Origin: Paraburkholderia saeva
GTDB taxonomy: Bacteria > Pseudomonadota > Gammaproteobacteria > Burkholderiales > Burkholderiaceae
DNA length: 64,000 nt
Direction: 5' to 3'
Assembly: GCF_907164555.1 (NCBI RefSeq)
Contig: NZ_CAJQZC010000006.1
Location: 248,001 to 312,000, forward strand
Under the pieces are notes generated by a model. It was given only the letters and a program-made list of their open reading frames with translations. It was not told the DNA's origin and made no database searches. The position numbers and the translations under genes were made by a program. This document shows positions 18,108 to 26,397 of this stretch, piece by piece. Every line of letters begins with the position of its first letter. Within the stretch, counting starts at the first letter, position 1.

Positions 18108-19268
18108 ATGAAAACGGCTTTTTCGACGATGTTCGGGCTCCGGCCCGGACGCCCGCGCATCTGGCATGACCGGCTGCTTGCCATCGCGTTTTGCCTGCTG
18201 AATCTGGCTGCGTCAGCCGCCCCGGCGGCTTCGCTACCCATCGAGCGAATCAGGCTGCCGCCCGGATTTCACATCGAGGTTCTGGCGGACAACGTGCCTT
18301 CGGCGCGCGAAATGGCCCTTTCGCCAAAAGGCATTCTGTATGCGGGCAGCACAGACGGCCACGTGTATGCCCTTGAACTGCGCGACGGAAAAGTCACCGC
18401 CCGGCACGTGATCGCGTCCGGCCTCGACACGCCCGCAGGCGTCGCGTGGCGCGACGGCACGCTGTACGTGTCGGCGGTATCAAGGATTGTGCGCTTCGAC
18501 GCAATCGATGACCACCTGGCCGATCCGCCAAAGCCTGTGATTGTTACGGACAAATTGCCCACTGAGCATCACCACGGCTGGAAATTCATCGCGTTCGGCC
18601 CTGACGGCAAGCTGTACGTGCCACAAGGCGCGCCCTGCAATATCTGCCTGCCCGATCGCGACCACTACGCGATGCTCGGGCGCATGGACGCCGATGGCAG
18701 TCACTACGAAACGATCGCGCGCGGCATCCGCAACACGGTCGGCTTTGCGTGGCACCCGGTGACGCACGAACTGTGGTTCACCGACAACGGTCGCGACATG
18801 CTCGGCGACGATCGCCCCGACGACGAACTCAATCGCGCCCCGCGCAGCGGCATGGATTTCGGCTATCCGTTCTGCCACGCAGGCGACATCGCCGATCCGG
18901 AATTCGGCAAGGACCACGCGTGCAGCGAATTTACGCCTCCGGTCGCGAAACTCGGCGCGCACGTCGCGGCGCTCGGGATGCGTTTTTATACCGGCCCGAT
19001 GTTCCCGCCCGATTACCGCAACACCATCTTCATTGCCGAACACGGTTCGTGGAATCGCAGCCGGAAGGTCGGATACCGCGTCATGCGCGTGATCGTGAAC
19101 GCCGATGGCAGCAATCCGCGCCAGGAAGTCTTCGCCCAGGGCTGGCTGATGCCGGACGAAAGCGAGTGGGGTCGCCCCGCCGACGTGCTTCCACTCCCCG
19201 ACGGCTCGCTTCTGATCAGCGACGACTACGCGGGCGCGATCTACCGCGTCACCTGGGCGGCGCCTTGA
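18108..19268 (+). CDS. PQQ-dependent sugar dehydrogenase family protein (soluble GDH-like)
   Basis: This encodes 386 residues starting after a GGGAGG site. A signal region lies at 20-43 (LLAIAFCLLNLAASAAPAA). The rest is a six-bladed beta-propeller like soluble aldose dehydrogenases: LPPGFHIEVLADNVPSAREM, the HHHGWKFIAFGPDGKLYVPQG blade, the NPV-type segment RGIRNTVGFAWHPVTHELWF and ELNRAPRSGMDFGYPFCH. It probably oxidises a sugar or aldose in the periplasm using PQQ. The family is broad and the substrate is unknown. It stands alone, with 145 bp to the TM2 gene. Confidence 0.8.
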   Translation: MKTAFSTMFGLRPGRPRIWHDRLLAIAFCLLNLAASAAPAASLPIERIRLPPGFHIEVLADNVPSAREMALSPKGILYAGSTDGHVYALELRDGKVTARHVIASGLDTPAGVAWRDGTLYVSAVSRIVRFDAIDDHLADPPKPVIVTDKLPTEHHHGWKFIAFGPDGKLYVPQGAPCNICLPDRDHYAMLGRMDADGSHYETIARGIRNTVGFAWHPVTHELWFTDNGRDMLGDDRPDDELNRAPRSGMDFGYPFCHAGDIADPEFGKDHACSEFTPPVAKLGAHVAALGMRFYTGPMFPPDYRNTIFIAEHGSWNRSRKVGYRVMRVIVNADGSNPRQEVFAQGWLMPDESEWGRPADVLPLPDGSLLISDDYAGAIYRVTWAAP

Positions 19269-19413
19269 TCGAGGCGACGGGCTCAGCGCTCCAGACACGC
19301 CATGTGACCCGCGGCGCGCGTGGAGCGTAGAATGCGCGTCGGCCCCGCGCACCTGCCGCGGCATGCGCGCCTGGCGCGCCGACCCTGTTGTCTGTGATAT
19401 TCAGCCTTAGCCC

Positions 19414-19881
19414 ATGTCCACCGTTGCCTCGCTTTCTCCGCGCTTCAGATCCAAGACGATTACCGCAGCACTTGCGTTCTTCTTCGGCTCGCTGGGCGCA
19501 CATCGCTTCTATTTGTACGGACTGCGCGACGTGTACGGCTGGGCGCATCTGCTTGGCACTCTGATTGGCATTCCCGGCTATCTGCTGCTCGCGGCCACTG
19601 AACGCGCGTCGACGCCCGGCTGGGTGCTCGTGCTCCCGGGCGCGATTTCCCTGCTGGCGGCGTTCCTCGCGGCAATCGTCTACGGTCTGCGCCCGGACGA
19701 AAAGTGGGACGCCCAGTTCAACGCACAGACCGGCAAGGAAAGCGACTCGGGATGGACGGTGATCTTCATCGTTATCTTCTCGCTGCTGATCGGCGCGTTC
19801 CTGCTGATGACGGGCCTTGCACTCTCATTCCAGACGTATTTCGAATTGCAGGTTCAGGCGGCGAAAACACTCTCGCAATGA
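19414..19881 (+). CDS. TM2 domain membrane protein
   Basis: This encodes 155 residues. The TM2 motif lies near the N-terminus (ITAALAFFFGSLGAHRFYLYGL, with the Gly-x-His-x-Phe/Tyr-Tyr pattern). Three to four membrane segments can be seen (AHLLGTLIGIPGYLLLAA, VLPGAISLLAAFLAAIVYGL, TVIFIVIFSLLIGAFLLM). Function is unknown. It ends 25 bp from the convergent radical SAM gene. Confidence 0.8.
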   Translation: MSTVASLSPRFRSKTITAALAFFFGSLGAHRFYLYGLRDVYGWAHLLGTLIGIPGYLLLAATERASTPGWVLVLPGAISLLAAFLAAIVYGLRPDEKWDAQFNAQTGKESDSGWTVIFIVIFSLLIGAFLLMTGLALSFQTYFELQVQAAKTLSQ

Positions 19882-19906
19882 GAGGCCAGCGCGTCTGGCC
19901 GCCAGT

Positions 19907-21037
19907 CTAGAACAGATCGAGCTGCGGGTTATCCGGTAACGGCGGCCTCGCCATTTCAACCCGGCGAAAGTGCGACATATCCAGAATGCCGCGCTGTCGC
20001 TCGTTCAGGCCGAGCCGTCGGGCTGCCTTGTGAAAGCGCTGCTTGAGCAGATCCGCCCACAGCCCCTCACCTTTCATCCGGGTCGCGAACGACGCATCGT
20101 AGTCTTTGCCGCCCCGCATGTCGCGCACACGACTCATCACCCGATCGGCGCGATCCGGAAAATGCGCCGCGAGCCAGCCCTTGAACAGCGGCGCGACCTC
20201 CCACGGCAATCGCAGGACGATAAAGCTGGCTGACGAAGCACCCGCCTCCGCACACGCTTCCAGGACGCGCTCCATGTCCGGCTCCGTGACGAACGGAATC
20301 ACCGGCGCAATACTGACACCCACCGGCACGCCGGCCTCGCTCAATGTCTTGATGGTGCGCAATCGTCTTGCCGGCGTGGCGGCGCGCGGCTCCAGCGTAC
20401 GGGCGATGTCGGCGTCGAGTGTTGTGATCGTGATGGCCGCCATGACCTGCCCACGCACCGCCATTGGCGCAAGCAAATCGAGATCGCGTTCGATCAGCGA
20501 GGACTTCGTAATGGCCGCGAACGGATGCCCACGATCGTGCAGCACCTGGATGACACTGCGGGTCAACCTGCGATCGCGTTCCACCGGCTGCCAGGCGTCC
20601 GTATTCACGCCCAGGGCGATGGGTTCGGGAACGTAGGATTTCTTCGACAGTTCGAGTTCGAGCAACGCCGCTGCATTGACCTTGGCGTAAATGCGGCTCT
20701 CGAAATCCAGCCCCGGCGAAAGCCCCAGATAGCTGTGCGTTGGGCGTGCGAAGCAATAGATGCAGCCGTGTTCACACCCGCGATACGGGTTGAGCGACAC
20801 GTTAAACGGAATGTCCGGCGAGGCGTTGCGTGTCAGGATCGATTTCGCCCGCTCCTCGAAGACCTGGGTACGCAACGCAGGCGTGCCGAAATCGTCATCG
20901 GCGGATGACAGCACCCAGCCGTCGTCGAACGCTTCGCGCTGGTTGATCTCGTAGCGCCCCTGCAGGTTCGTGACTGCGCCGCGCCCCTTGAGGGGTGCGG
21001 GCGGGGCAATCGGATATTCGTCGTTGGAATCGGTCAC
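19907..21037 (-). CDS. PA0069-family radical SAM protein, likely SOS-induced
   Basis: This encodes 376 residues from a GTG start at 21037. The radical SAM cluster motif is CEHGCIYC (YRGCEHGCIYCFARPTH), the CxxxCxxC spacing, like the spore photoproduct lyase-related SplB/PA0069 group. Other family blocks are GVNTDAWQPVERDRRLTRSV, AITKSSLIERDLDLLAPMA and VPVGVSIAPVIPF. The product has not been biochemically assigned. A perfect LexA box lies 26 bp upstream of the start, and P. aeruginosa PA0069 is, as I recall, in the LexA regulon, so a DNA-damage role is a reasonable inference. Confidence 0.88.
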   Translation of the reverse strand: MTDSNDEYPIAPPAPLKGRGAVTNLQGRYEINQREAFDDGWVLSSADDDFGTPALRTQVFEERAKSILTRNASPDIPFNVSLNPYRGCEHGCIYCFARPTHSYLGLSPGLDFESRIYAKVNAAALLELELSKKSYVPEPIALGVNTDAWQPVERDRRLTRSVIQVLHDRGHPFAAITKSSLIERDLDLLAPMAVRGQVMAAITITTLDADIARTLEPRAATPARRLRTIKTLSEAGVPVGVSIAPVIPFVTEPDMERVLEACAEAGASSASFIVLRLPWEVAPLFKGWLAAHFPDRADRVMSRVRDMRGGKDYDASFATRMKGEGLWADLLKQRFHKAARRLGLNERQRGILDMSHFRRVEMARPPLPDNPQLDLF

Positions 21038-21050
21038 GGCACAGAAAGCA

Positions 21051-21094
21051 AAACGGCTCAGATACTGTATAAATATACAGTATCTGAGCCGTTT
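21051..21094. promoter_or_regulatory. LexA (SOS) box inside a perfect 21-bp inverted repeat
   Basis: Positions 21063-21082 read TACTGTATAAATATACAGTA, a match to the LexA consensus CTGT-N8-ACAG with extended TA ends. The symmetry continues outward without a mismatch to arms of 21 bases (21051-21071 and 21074-21094) around a two-base centre. The site is 26 bp upstream of the GTG of the radical SAM gene and 31 bp beyond the stop of the Lrp-type gene. Confidence 0.9.
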
Positions 21095-21124
21095 GTCGAG
21101 ACTGGCCAGACGGCGAGGCGAATC

Positions 21125-21613
21125 TCATTCGCCGACGGCGATCGCCAGCGTTTCCTTGATCTCTTCCATCACGACATAGCTCTTCGACTGCACCGCGCCC
21201 GGCAGTTGCAGCAGGATGTCGCCGAGCAGTTTCCGGTAGTCGGCCATTTCGCCGATACGCGCCTTGATCAGGTAGTCGAAGTCGCCCGACACGAGATGGC
21301 ATTCCAGCACCTCGGGGATCTTCTGCACTTCGCGCCGGAATTGATCGAACATGTTGCCGCTTTTGTGATCGAGCGTGATCTCGACGAACACCAGCAGCGC
21401 AGCCCCAAGTTCGGCCGGATTCACACGGGCGTAGTAGCCCATGATCACGCCGTCGCGCTCCATGCGCTTGACGCGTTCGATGCACGGCGTGACCGAGAGC
21501 CCGACCTGTTCGGCGAGGTCCTTCATGGCCATGCGGCCGTCCTGCTGGAGCAGCTTGAGGATGCGGTGATCGAGCTTGTCCAGCGCGCGTATCGGATGAC
21601 GTTGGGTTCGCAT
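21125..21613 (-). CDS. Lrp/AsnC family regulator, probable regulator of dadA
   Basis: This encodes 162 residues. The N-terminal helix-turn-helix reads LDKLDHRILKLLQQDGRMAMKDLAEQVGLS, followed by VTPCIERVKRMERDGVI. The C-terminal RAM ligand domain includes VFVEITLDHKSGNMFDQF and VSGDFDYLIKARI. It is divergent from dadA across 146 bp, the usual position of an alanine- or amino-acid-sensing activator of D-amino acid dehydrogenase. A BkdR-like role is less likely because no branched-chain keto acid genes are near. Confidence 0.9.
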   Translation of the reverse strand: MRTQRHPIRALDKLDHRILKLLQQDGRMAMKDLAEQVGLSVTPCIERVKRMERDGVIMGYYARVNPAELGAALLVFVEITLDHKSGNMFDQFRREVQKIPEVLECHLVSGDFDYLIKARIGEMADYRKLLGDILLQLPGAVQSKSYVVMEEIKETLAIAVGE

Positions 21614-21759
21614 GATGTTTCTACTGAAAATCCAAAAAATACGATAACAAAACCTGACTGTTCATCAATAGTATAGCGGTTAACACTGGGTTGACCGCGT
21701 AATACCTCATTAATCGAACATTTCGATACCGTCAGCCTTCCGACCTTTCTGGAGAAGTC

Positions 21760-23046
21760 ATGCGAGTTGTCGTTCTGGGCAGCGGTGTCGTTGGCGTTAC
21801 GAGCGCGTATTACCTTGCGCGCGCGGGTCACGAAGTGACCGTGATCGACCGCGAGGCAGGTCCTGCGCTCGAAACCAGCTTCGCGAATGCAGGCCAGATC
21901 TCGCCCGGCTACGCCGCGCCGTGGGCGGCGCCGGGCGTGCCGCTCAAGGCCGTCAAATGGATGTTCCAGAAGCACGCACCGCTCGCTATCCGGCTCGACG
22001 GCACGCAGTTCCAGCTGAAGTGGATGTGGCAGATGCTGCAGAACTGCACGACGGAGCGTTATGCCGTCAACAAGGGCCGCATGGTTCGTCTCGCTGAATA
22101 CAGCCGCGACTGTCTGCAGGCGCTTCGCGCCGATACCGGCATCCAGTACGAAGGCCGCACGGGTGGCACGCTGCAACTCTTTCGCACGCAACAGCAGCTC
22201 GACGGTGCAGCGAAAGATATCGCCGTCCTGAAAGATGCAAACGTACCGTATGAATTGCTGACGCCGGCGGAACTCGCGCGCGTCGAACCCGCGCTTGCCG
22301 CGACGTCGCACAAGCTGACGGGCGGCCTGCGTCTGCCGGGCGACGAAACCGGCGACTGCCAGCTGTTCACCACGCGCCTTGCCGCGATGGCCGAAGCGCT
22401 CGGCGTCAAGTTCCGCTACAACACGCCGATCGACGCGCTCGCGATGAGCAACGGCCGTATCGCCGGCGTGAAATGCGGCAACGAGATGATCGTGGCCGAC
22501 AGCTACGTTGTCGCGCTCGGTTCGTATTCCACACGCTTCCTCGCGGACGCCGTCAAGATTCCGGTTTATCCGCTGAAGGGCTACTCGATCACCGCGCCGA
22601 TCATCGACGCAGCCGCAGCGCCGGTTTCGACGGTGCTCGACGAAACGTACAAGATCGCGATCACGCGCTTTGACGACCGGATCCGCGTCGGCGGCATGGC
22701 GGAAATAGCCGGCTTCGACAAGTCGCTTCGCCAGGCGCGCCGCGAGACGCTCGAAACGTGCGTGAACGACCTGTTCCCGGGCGGCGGCGATACGACGAAG
22801 GCCACGTTCTGGACGGGTCTGCGTCCGATGACACCGGACGGTACGCCGATCGTCGGCCGCACGCCGGTGCCGAACCTCTTCCTGAACACAGGACACGGCA
22901 CGCTCGGCTGGACAATGTCGTGTGGCTCGGGTCAGTTGCTCGCGGACCTGATCTCCGGCAAACAGCCGGCGATCCAGTCGGGCGACCTTTCCGTGCATCG
23001 TTATCTCGGCGAAACGGGTGGCGCACACCGTCCGGCTTACGCGTAG
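21760..23046 (+). CDS. dadA: D-amino acid dehydrogenase small subunit
   Basis: DadA (428 residues) is an FAD enzyme that deaminates D-alanine and other D-amino acids to keto acids and feeds electrons to the respiratory chain. The dinucleotide fold VVVLGSGVVGVTSAYYLARAG starts at residue 3. QISPGYAAPWAAPGVPLKA and the C-terminal TGHGTLGWTMSCGSGQLLAD are DadA signatures. A TGGAGAAG ribosome site supports the start. A strong terminator follows. Confidence 0.96.
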   Translation: MRVVVLGSGVVGVTSAYYLARAGHEVTVIDREAGPALETSFANAGQISPGYAAPWAAPGVPLKAVKWMFQKHAPLAIRLDGTQFQLKWMWQMLQNCTTERYAVNKGRMVRLAEYSRDCLQALRADTGIQYEGRTGGTLQLFRTQQQLDGAAKDIAVLKDANVPYELLTPAELARVEPALAATSHKLTGGLRLPGDETGDCQLFTTRLAAMAEALGVKFRYNTPIDALAMSNGRIAGVKCGNEMIVADSYVVALGSYSTRFLADAVKIPVYPLKGYSITAPIIDAAAAPVSTVLDETYKIAITRFDDRIRVGGMAEIAGFDKSLRQARRETLETCVNDLFPGGGDTTKATFWTGLRPMTPDGTPIVGRTPVPNLFLNTGHGTLGWTMSCGSGQLLADLISGKQPAIQSGDLSVHRYLGETGGAHRPAYA

Positions 23047-23105
23047 TGACGTTGCCCGATCGTTTTAGCGCAGCCTGACCGGCGTGTGCGATCGATTGCG
23101 CGAAG

Positions 23106-23142
23106 CAGAACGGCGCCTCGCAAGAGGCGCCGTTCTGTTTTT
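23106..23142 (+). terminator. Terminator of dadA
   Basis: A perfect 14-bp stem (CAGAACGGCGCCTC, 23106-23119, pairing with 23124-23137) with loop GCAA is followed by TTTTT. It is 60 bp after the dadA stop. Confidence 0.92.
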
Positions 23143-23214
23143 GTGAAAGGTCGGTGTCGATACGGGCCCGTACACTCTTCACGTCCCTTCGCACTCTGAA
23201 CTGATCTGCACCGG

Positions 23215-23458
23215 GTCGCGGCATACCTTCCCCGCCCTTCGCCGTCACGATCGACGCTTCGAGCGCCGATGCCTGTGTCAGCACATGTTCCGCGAAGAAC
23301 TGCGCGGTTGCGATCTTCGCGCCTTAGAACGATGGATCGTCTTCACGCTTTTCCCTCGCCACAAGCAGCGCACACGCCATCTGCCAGCCGTCCGGGACAA
23401 TGCCCTCAGGCTTCAGGTATGGCACGCTGCCCGCGAACATGTCGGCCTTCTCCTGCCT
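23215..23458 (-). pseudogene. C-terminal remnant of an acyl-CoA dehydrogenase
   Basis: Minus-strand translation gives EKADMFAGSVPYLKPEGIVP, then DGWQMACALLVAREKREDDP, a stop codon (TAA where family members commonly have Tyr) and GAKIATAQFFAEHVLTQASA. The order and residues match the C-terminal helices of the large acyl-CoA dehydrogenases usually encoded just after etfBA. The FAD- and substrate-binding parts are absent, and the fragment has no start codon of its own and no intact tail. I read it as the relic left by deletion of an ETF-linked dehydrogenase gene. The etfBA terminator lies directly before it. Confidence 0.7.
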
Positions 23459-23464
23459 GAATGC

Positions 23465-23502
23465 AAAAAAAGGGGCGTCGGACAACAGGTCCTCGCCCCT
23501 TT
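23465..23502 (-). terminator. Terminator of etfBA
   Basis: The stem AAAGGGGCG (23469-23477) pairs with CGCCCCTTT (23494-23502), and the minus strand continues with a T-run (complement of A23465-23471). It lies about 50 bp downstream of the etfA stop. Confidence 0.85.
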
Positions 23503-23552
23503 CGAGTGCCGCCAGACGTCCTGTAAAAAGACGCCGTTCGTCCTCGTACGAC

Positions 23553-24488
23553 TTAGCCCAGCTCGCTCACCAGTTCCGGCACGACCGTGAACAGATCGCC
23601 CACCAGACCGTAATCGGCCACGCTGAAGATCGGTGCTTCCGGATCCTTGTTGATCGCCACGATCACCTTCGAATCCTTCATGCCGGCCAGATGCTGGATC
23701 GCACCCGAGATGCCGACGGCCACGTACAGCTGAGGCGCCACAATCTTGCCCGTCTGGCCCACCTGGTAGTCGTTCGGCACGAACCCTGCATCCACTGCGG
23801 CGCGCGAGGCGCCCAACGCCGCGTTCAGCCTGTCCGCCAGCGGCTCGAGCACTTTCGTGTAGTTCTCGCCGCTACCCAGACCGCGTCCACCCGACACGAT
23901 GATCTTCGCCGAGGTCAGCTCCGGTCGGTCCAGCTTCGTCACTTCACGGCTCACGAATTGCGAAAGGCCGGTGTCGGCTGCGGCTTCGATTTTCTCCACC
24001 GCTGCGCTGCCGCCCTCGGCCGCCACCGGGTCAAAGCCCGTCGTGCGCACCGTGATCACCTTGATGGCATCGCTCGATTGCACGGTCGCGATTGCGTTGC
24101 CGGCGTAGATCGGGCGCTCGAACGTATCCGCACTGTCCACGGCAGTGATGTCGCTGATCTGCGCGACGTCCAGCTTCGCTGCGATGCGCGGTGCGATGTT
24201 CTTGCCGTATGCGGTTGCCGGCGCAAGGATGTGCGTGTAGTCCTTTGCGATGTCCAGTACCGTCGCCTCGACGTTTTCCGCCAGACCGGCTTCGAGTTGC
24301 GCGGCGTCGGCCAGCAGCACCTTGCTCACGCCTGCGATTTTCGCGGCCGCGTCCGCCGCGCCCTGCGCGTTGTGGCCCGCCACCAGCACGTGGATGCCGC
24401 CACCAATCTTCTGCGCGGCTGCAATCGTGTTCAGCGTTGCCGCCTTGATCGATGCGCCGTCGTGCTCTGCTATTACCAGATTCGTCAT
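23553..24488 (-). CDS. etfA: Electron transfer flavoprotein alpha subunit
   Basis: EtfA (311 residues) pairs with EtfB and carries FAD between acyl-CoA dehydrogenases and ETF:ubiquinone oxidoreductase. The start MTNLVIAEHDGASIKAATLN is typical. The FAD domain begins near 190 with AKIIVSGGRGLGSGENY and continues with YQVGQTGKIVAPQLYVAVGI and SGAIQHLAGMKDSKVIVAIN. It lies 26 bp behind etfB in one operon. Confidence 0.97.
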   Translation of the reverse strand: MTNLVIAEHDGASIKAATLNTIAAAQKIGGGIHVLVAGHNAQGAADAAAKIAGVSKVLLADAAQLEAGLAENVEATVLDIAKDYTHILAPATAYGKNIAPRIAAKLDVAQISDITAVDSADTFERPIYAGNAIATVQSSDAIKVITVRTTGFDPVAAEGGSAAVEKIEAAADTGLSQFVSREVTKLDRPELTSAKIIVSGGRGLGSGENYTKVLEPLADRLNAALGASRAAVDAGFVPNDYQVGQTGKIVAPQLYVAVGISGAIQHLAGMKDSKVIVAINKDPEAPIFSVADYGLVGDLFTVVPELVSELG

Positions 24489-24514
24489 TTCGTCCGTCTC
24501 CTGCGTGTTCGTGA

Positions 24515-25264
24515 TCAAAGCACCTTGGCTTCGGTCTTCAGCTTCTCGACCAGCGTCTTCACGTCGGCAACCTTCACGCCCGCGCTGCGCTTCGGCGGCT
24601 CGACCACTTTCAGCGTCTTCAGGCGCGGCGTGACATCGACACCGAGGTCCTCGGGCTTGAGCGTTTCCAGCGGCTTCTTCTTCGCCTTCATGATGTTGGG
24701 CAGCGTCACATAACGCGGCTCGTTCAGGCGCAGATCGGTCGTGATTACCGCCGGCAGCGTCAGCGACAGTGTTTCCGCGCCGCCATCCACTTCGCGCGAC
24801 ACGGTCGCGCGGCCGTCGGCCACCACCACCTTCGAGGCGAACGTCGCCTGCGGCAGGTTCGCGAGCGCCGCGAGCATCTGGCCGGTCTGGTTCGAATCGT
24901 CGTCGATCGCCTGCTTGCCGAGAATCACCAGCGAAGGCTGTTCCCTGTCGACCAGCGCCTTCAGGAGCTTCGCAACCGCCAGCGGTTGCAGGTCTTCGGA
25001 AGACTCGATCAGGATCGCGCGGTCCGCACCAATCGCCAGCGCCGTGCGCAGCGTTTCCTGACATTGCGTCACGCCACACGACACGGCGATCACTTCGGTC
25101 GCCACGCCCGCTTCCTTCAGGCGCACCGCTTCTTCAACCGCGATCTCGTCGAACGGGTTCATCGACATCTTCACGTTCGCGATGTCCACACCCGTGTTGT
25201 CCGATTTCACACGGACCTTCACGTTGTAATCGACCACTCTCTTGACTGGCACCAGGATTTTCAT
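24515..25264 (-). CDS. etfB: Electron transfer flavoprotein beta subunit
   Basis: EtfB (249 residues) binds AMP and forms the ETF heterodimer. The chosen start MKILVPVKRVVDYNVKVRVK is preceded by TTGGAG. Conserved segments are MNPFDEIAVEEAVRLKEAG, ILGKQAIDDDSNQTGQML and LRLNEPRYVTLPNIMKAKKK, the last being the ETF-beta signature with the recognition loop. It is the first gene of etfBA. Confidence 0.97.
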   Translation of the reverse strand: MKILVPVKRVVDYNVKVRVKSDNTGVDIANVKMSMNPFDEIAVEEAVRLKEAGVATEVIAVSCGVTQCQETLRTALAIGADRAILIESSEDLQPLAVAKLLKALVDREQPSLVILGKQAIDDDSNQTGQMLAALANLPQATFASKVVVADGRATVSREVDGGAETLSLTLPAVITTDLRLNEPRYVTLPNIMKAKKKPLETLKPEDLGVDVTPRLKTLKVVEPPKRSAGVKVADVKTLVEKLKTEAKVL

Positions 25265-25412
25265 GCACACGCTCCAAAGTTACGAATACGTCAACCCAAC
25301 GGTCATTATAACGACTGCCCTCACGGCAGCCGCCCGCAGGTTGCCTGCATCGGAAATATCGCTTCCGCGCAAAGCGACAGGATTAGCGAACGATCGTTCT
25401 ATTTTAATCTCG

Positions 25413-25438
25413 AAAAAACCCGGACGGCAAGCCCGGGT
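25413..25438 (-). terminator. Probable terminator after metQ
   Basis: The stem ACCCGG (25418-25423) pairs with CCGGGT (25433-25438), and the minus strand then runs into a T-tract. It lies about 100 bp after the metQ stop. The rest of the 25265-25540 gap shows no further gene and must hold the etfBA promoter. Confidence 0.65.
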
Positions 25439-25540
25439 ATTAACCTACGCCTCTAATTTCGAGATCACATGCGGTCGGTACTTGCCCTGGCTGACGTACG
25501 CAACGGACAAACCCGTCCCGCTTACGGGGCCGCTCAAGCC

Positions 25541-26344
25541 TTACCAGGCTGTGATGACAGCGCCACCAAACTTGCCGTCGATGAACTGCTTTACTTCAGG
25601 CGAGTGATACGCGGCAACCAGCTTCGCGACCCACGGCTTGCCCTTGTCGGCTTCGCGGATCGCGATGATGTTCACGTACGGACCCTTTGCATCTTCGATC
25701 GCGATCGCGTCCTGCTTCGGCTTCAAACCCGCTTCCATCGCGAAATTGGTGTTGATCGCCGCGGCGTCGACGTCGTTCAGCGAACGTGGGATCTGCGCGG
25801 CGTCGAGTTCGACGATCTTCAGCTTCTTCGAGTTCTCGACGATATCGAGCGGCGTCGCCTTCAGGCCGGCGTCGGCGCGCAGCTTCAGGAGACCCTGCTT
25901 CTGCAGCAGCAACAACGCGCGGCCGCCGTTCGTCGGGTCGTTCGGCACCGCGATCTTCGCGCCCGGCTGCAGTTCGGCCAGCGTCTTGATCTTCTTCGAA
26001 TAGATGCCCATCGGGTACGTGACGGTATCGGCTACGCGGATCAGCTTGTAGCCGCGGTCCTTGACCTGCGCCTGCAGATACGGATCGTGCTGGTAGCTGT
26101 TGGCGTCGAGATCGCCGCCGGCGAGCGCCGCGTTCGGCTGCACGTAGTCCGAGAACTCGACGATCTTGATGTTCAGCCCGTTCTTCGCGGCGACCGTTTT
26201 GACGGCTTCCATGATCTGCGCGTGCGGGCCGCCCGTGACGCCCACCTTGATGGTTTCATCAGCCGCGGCGACCGTCGCGGCCGAGGCAAACACCGATGCT
26301 GCGCCGAGCACGGCGGCAAGCTTGAGAACAAAACGACGTTGCAT
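25541..26344 (-). CDS. metQ: Methionine ABC transporter substrate-binding protein
   Basis: This 267-residue NlpA/MetQ-family protein binds D- and L-methionine. A signal peptide occupies residues 1-28 (MQRRFVLKLAAVLGAA... VAAADE); no lipobox Cys is present, so the mature protein should be soluble in the periplasm, unlike lipoprotein MetQ of E. coli. Family blocks are ETIKVGVTGGPHAQIMEAVK, FSDYVQPNAALAGGDLDANS and YQHDPYLQ. It is the last gene of metNIQ, 53 bp after metI. Confidence 0.93.
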   Translation of the reverse strand: MQRRFVLKLAAVLGAASVFASAATVAAADETIKVGVTGGPHAQIMEAVKTVAAKNGLNIKIVEFSDYVQPNAALAGGDLDANSYQHDPYLQAQVKDRGYKLIRVADTVTYPMGIYSKKIKTLAELQPGAKIAVPNDPTNGGRALLLLQKQGLLKLRADAGLKATPLDIVENSKKLKIVELDAAQIPRSLNDVDAAAINTNFAMEAGLKPKQDAIAIEDAKGPYVNIIAIREADKGKPWVAKLVAAYHSPEVKQFIDGKFGGAVITAW

Positions 26345-26397
26345 GACTGACCCTTCCAATCCGTATAAGCGGCTTCCCGCGACGGGCAAAGCCTTTG

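Noticed and set aside
24489..25079. Upstream in-frame extension of etfA
   Set aside because: EtfA begins at MTNLVIAEHD; the extension overlaps etfB in another frame.
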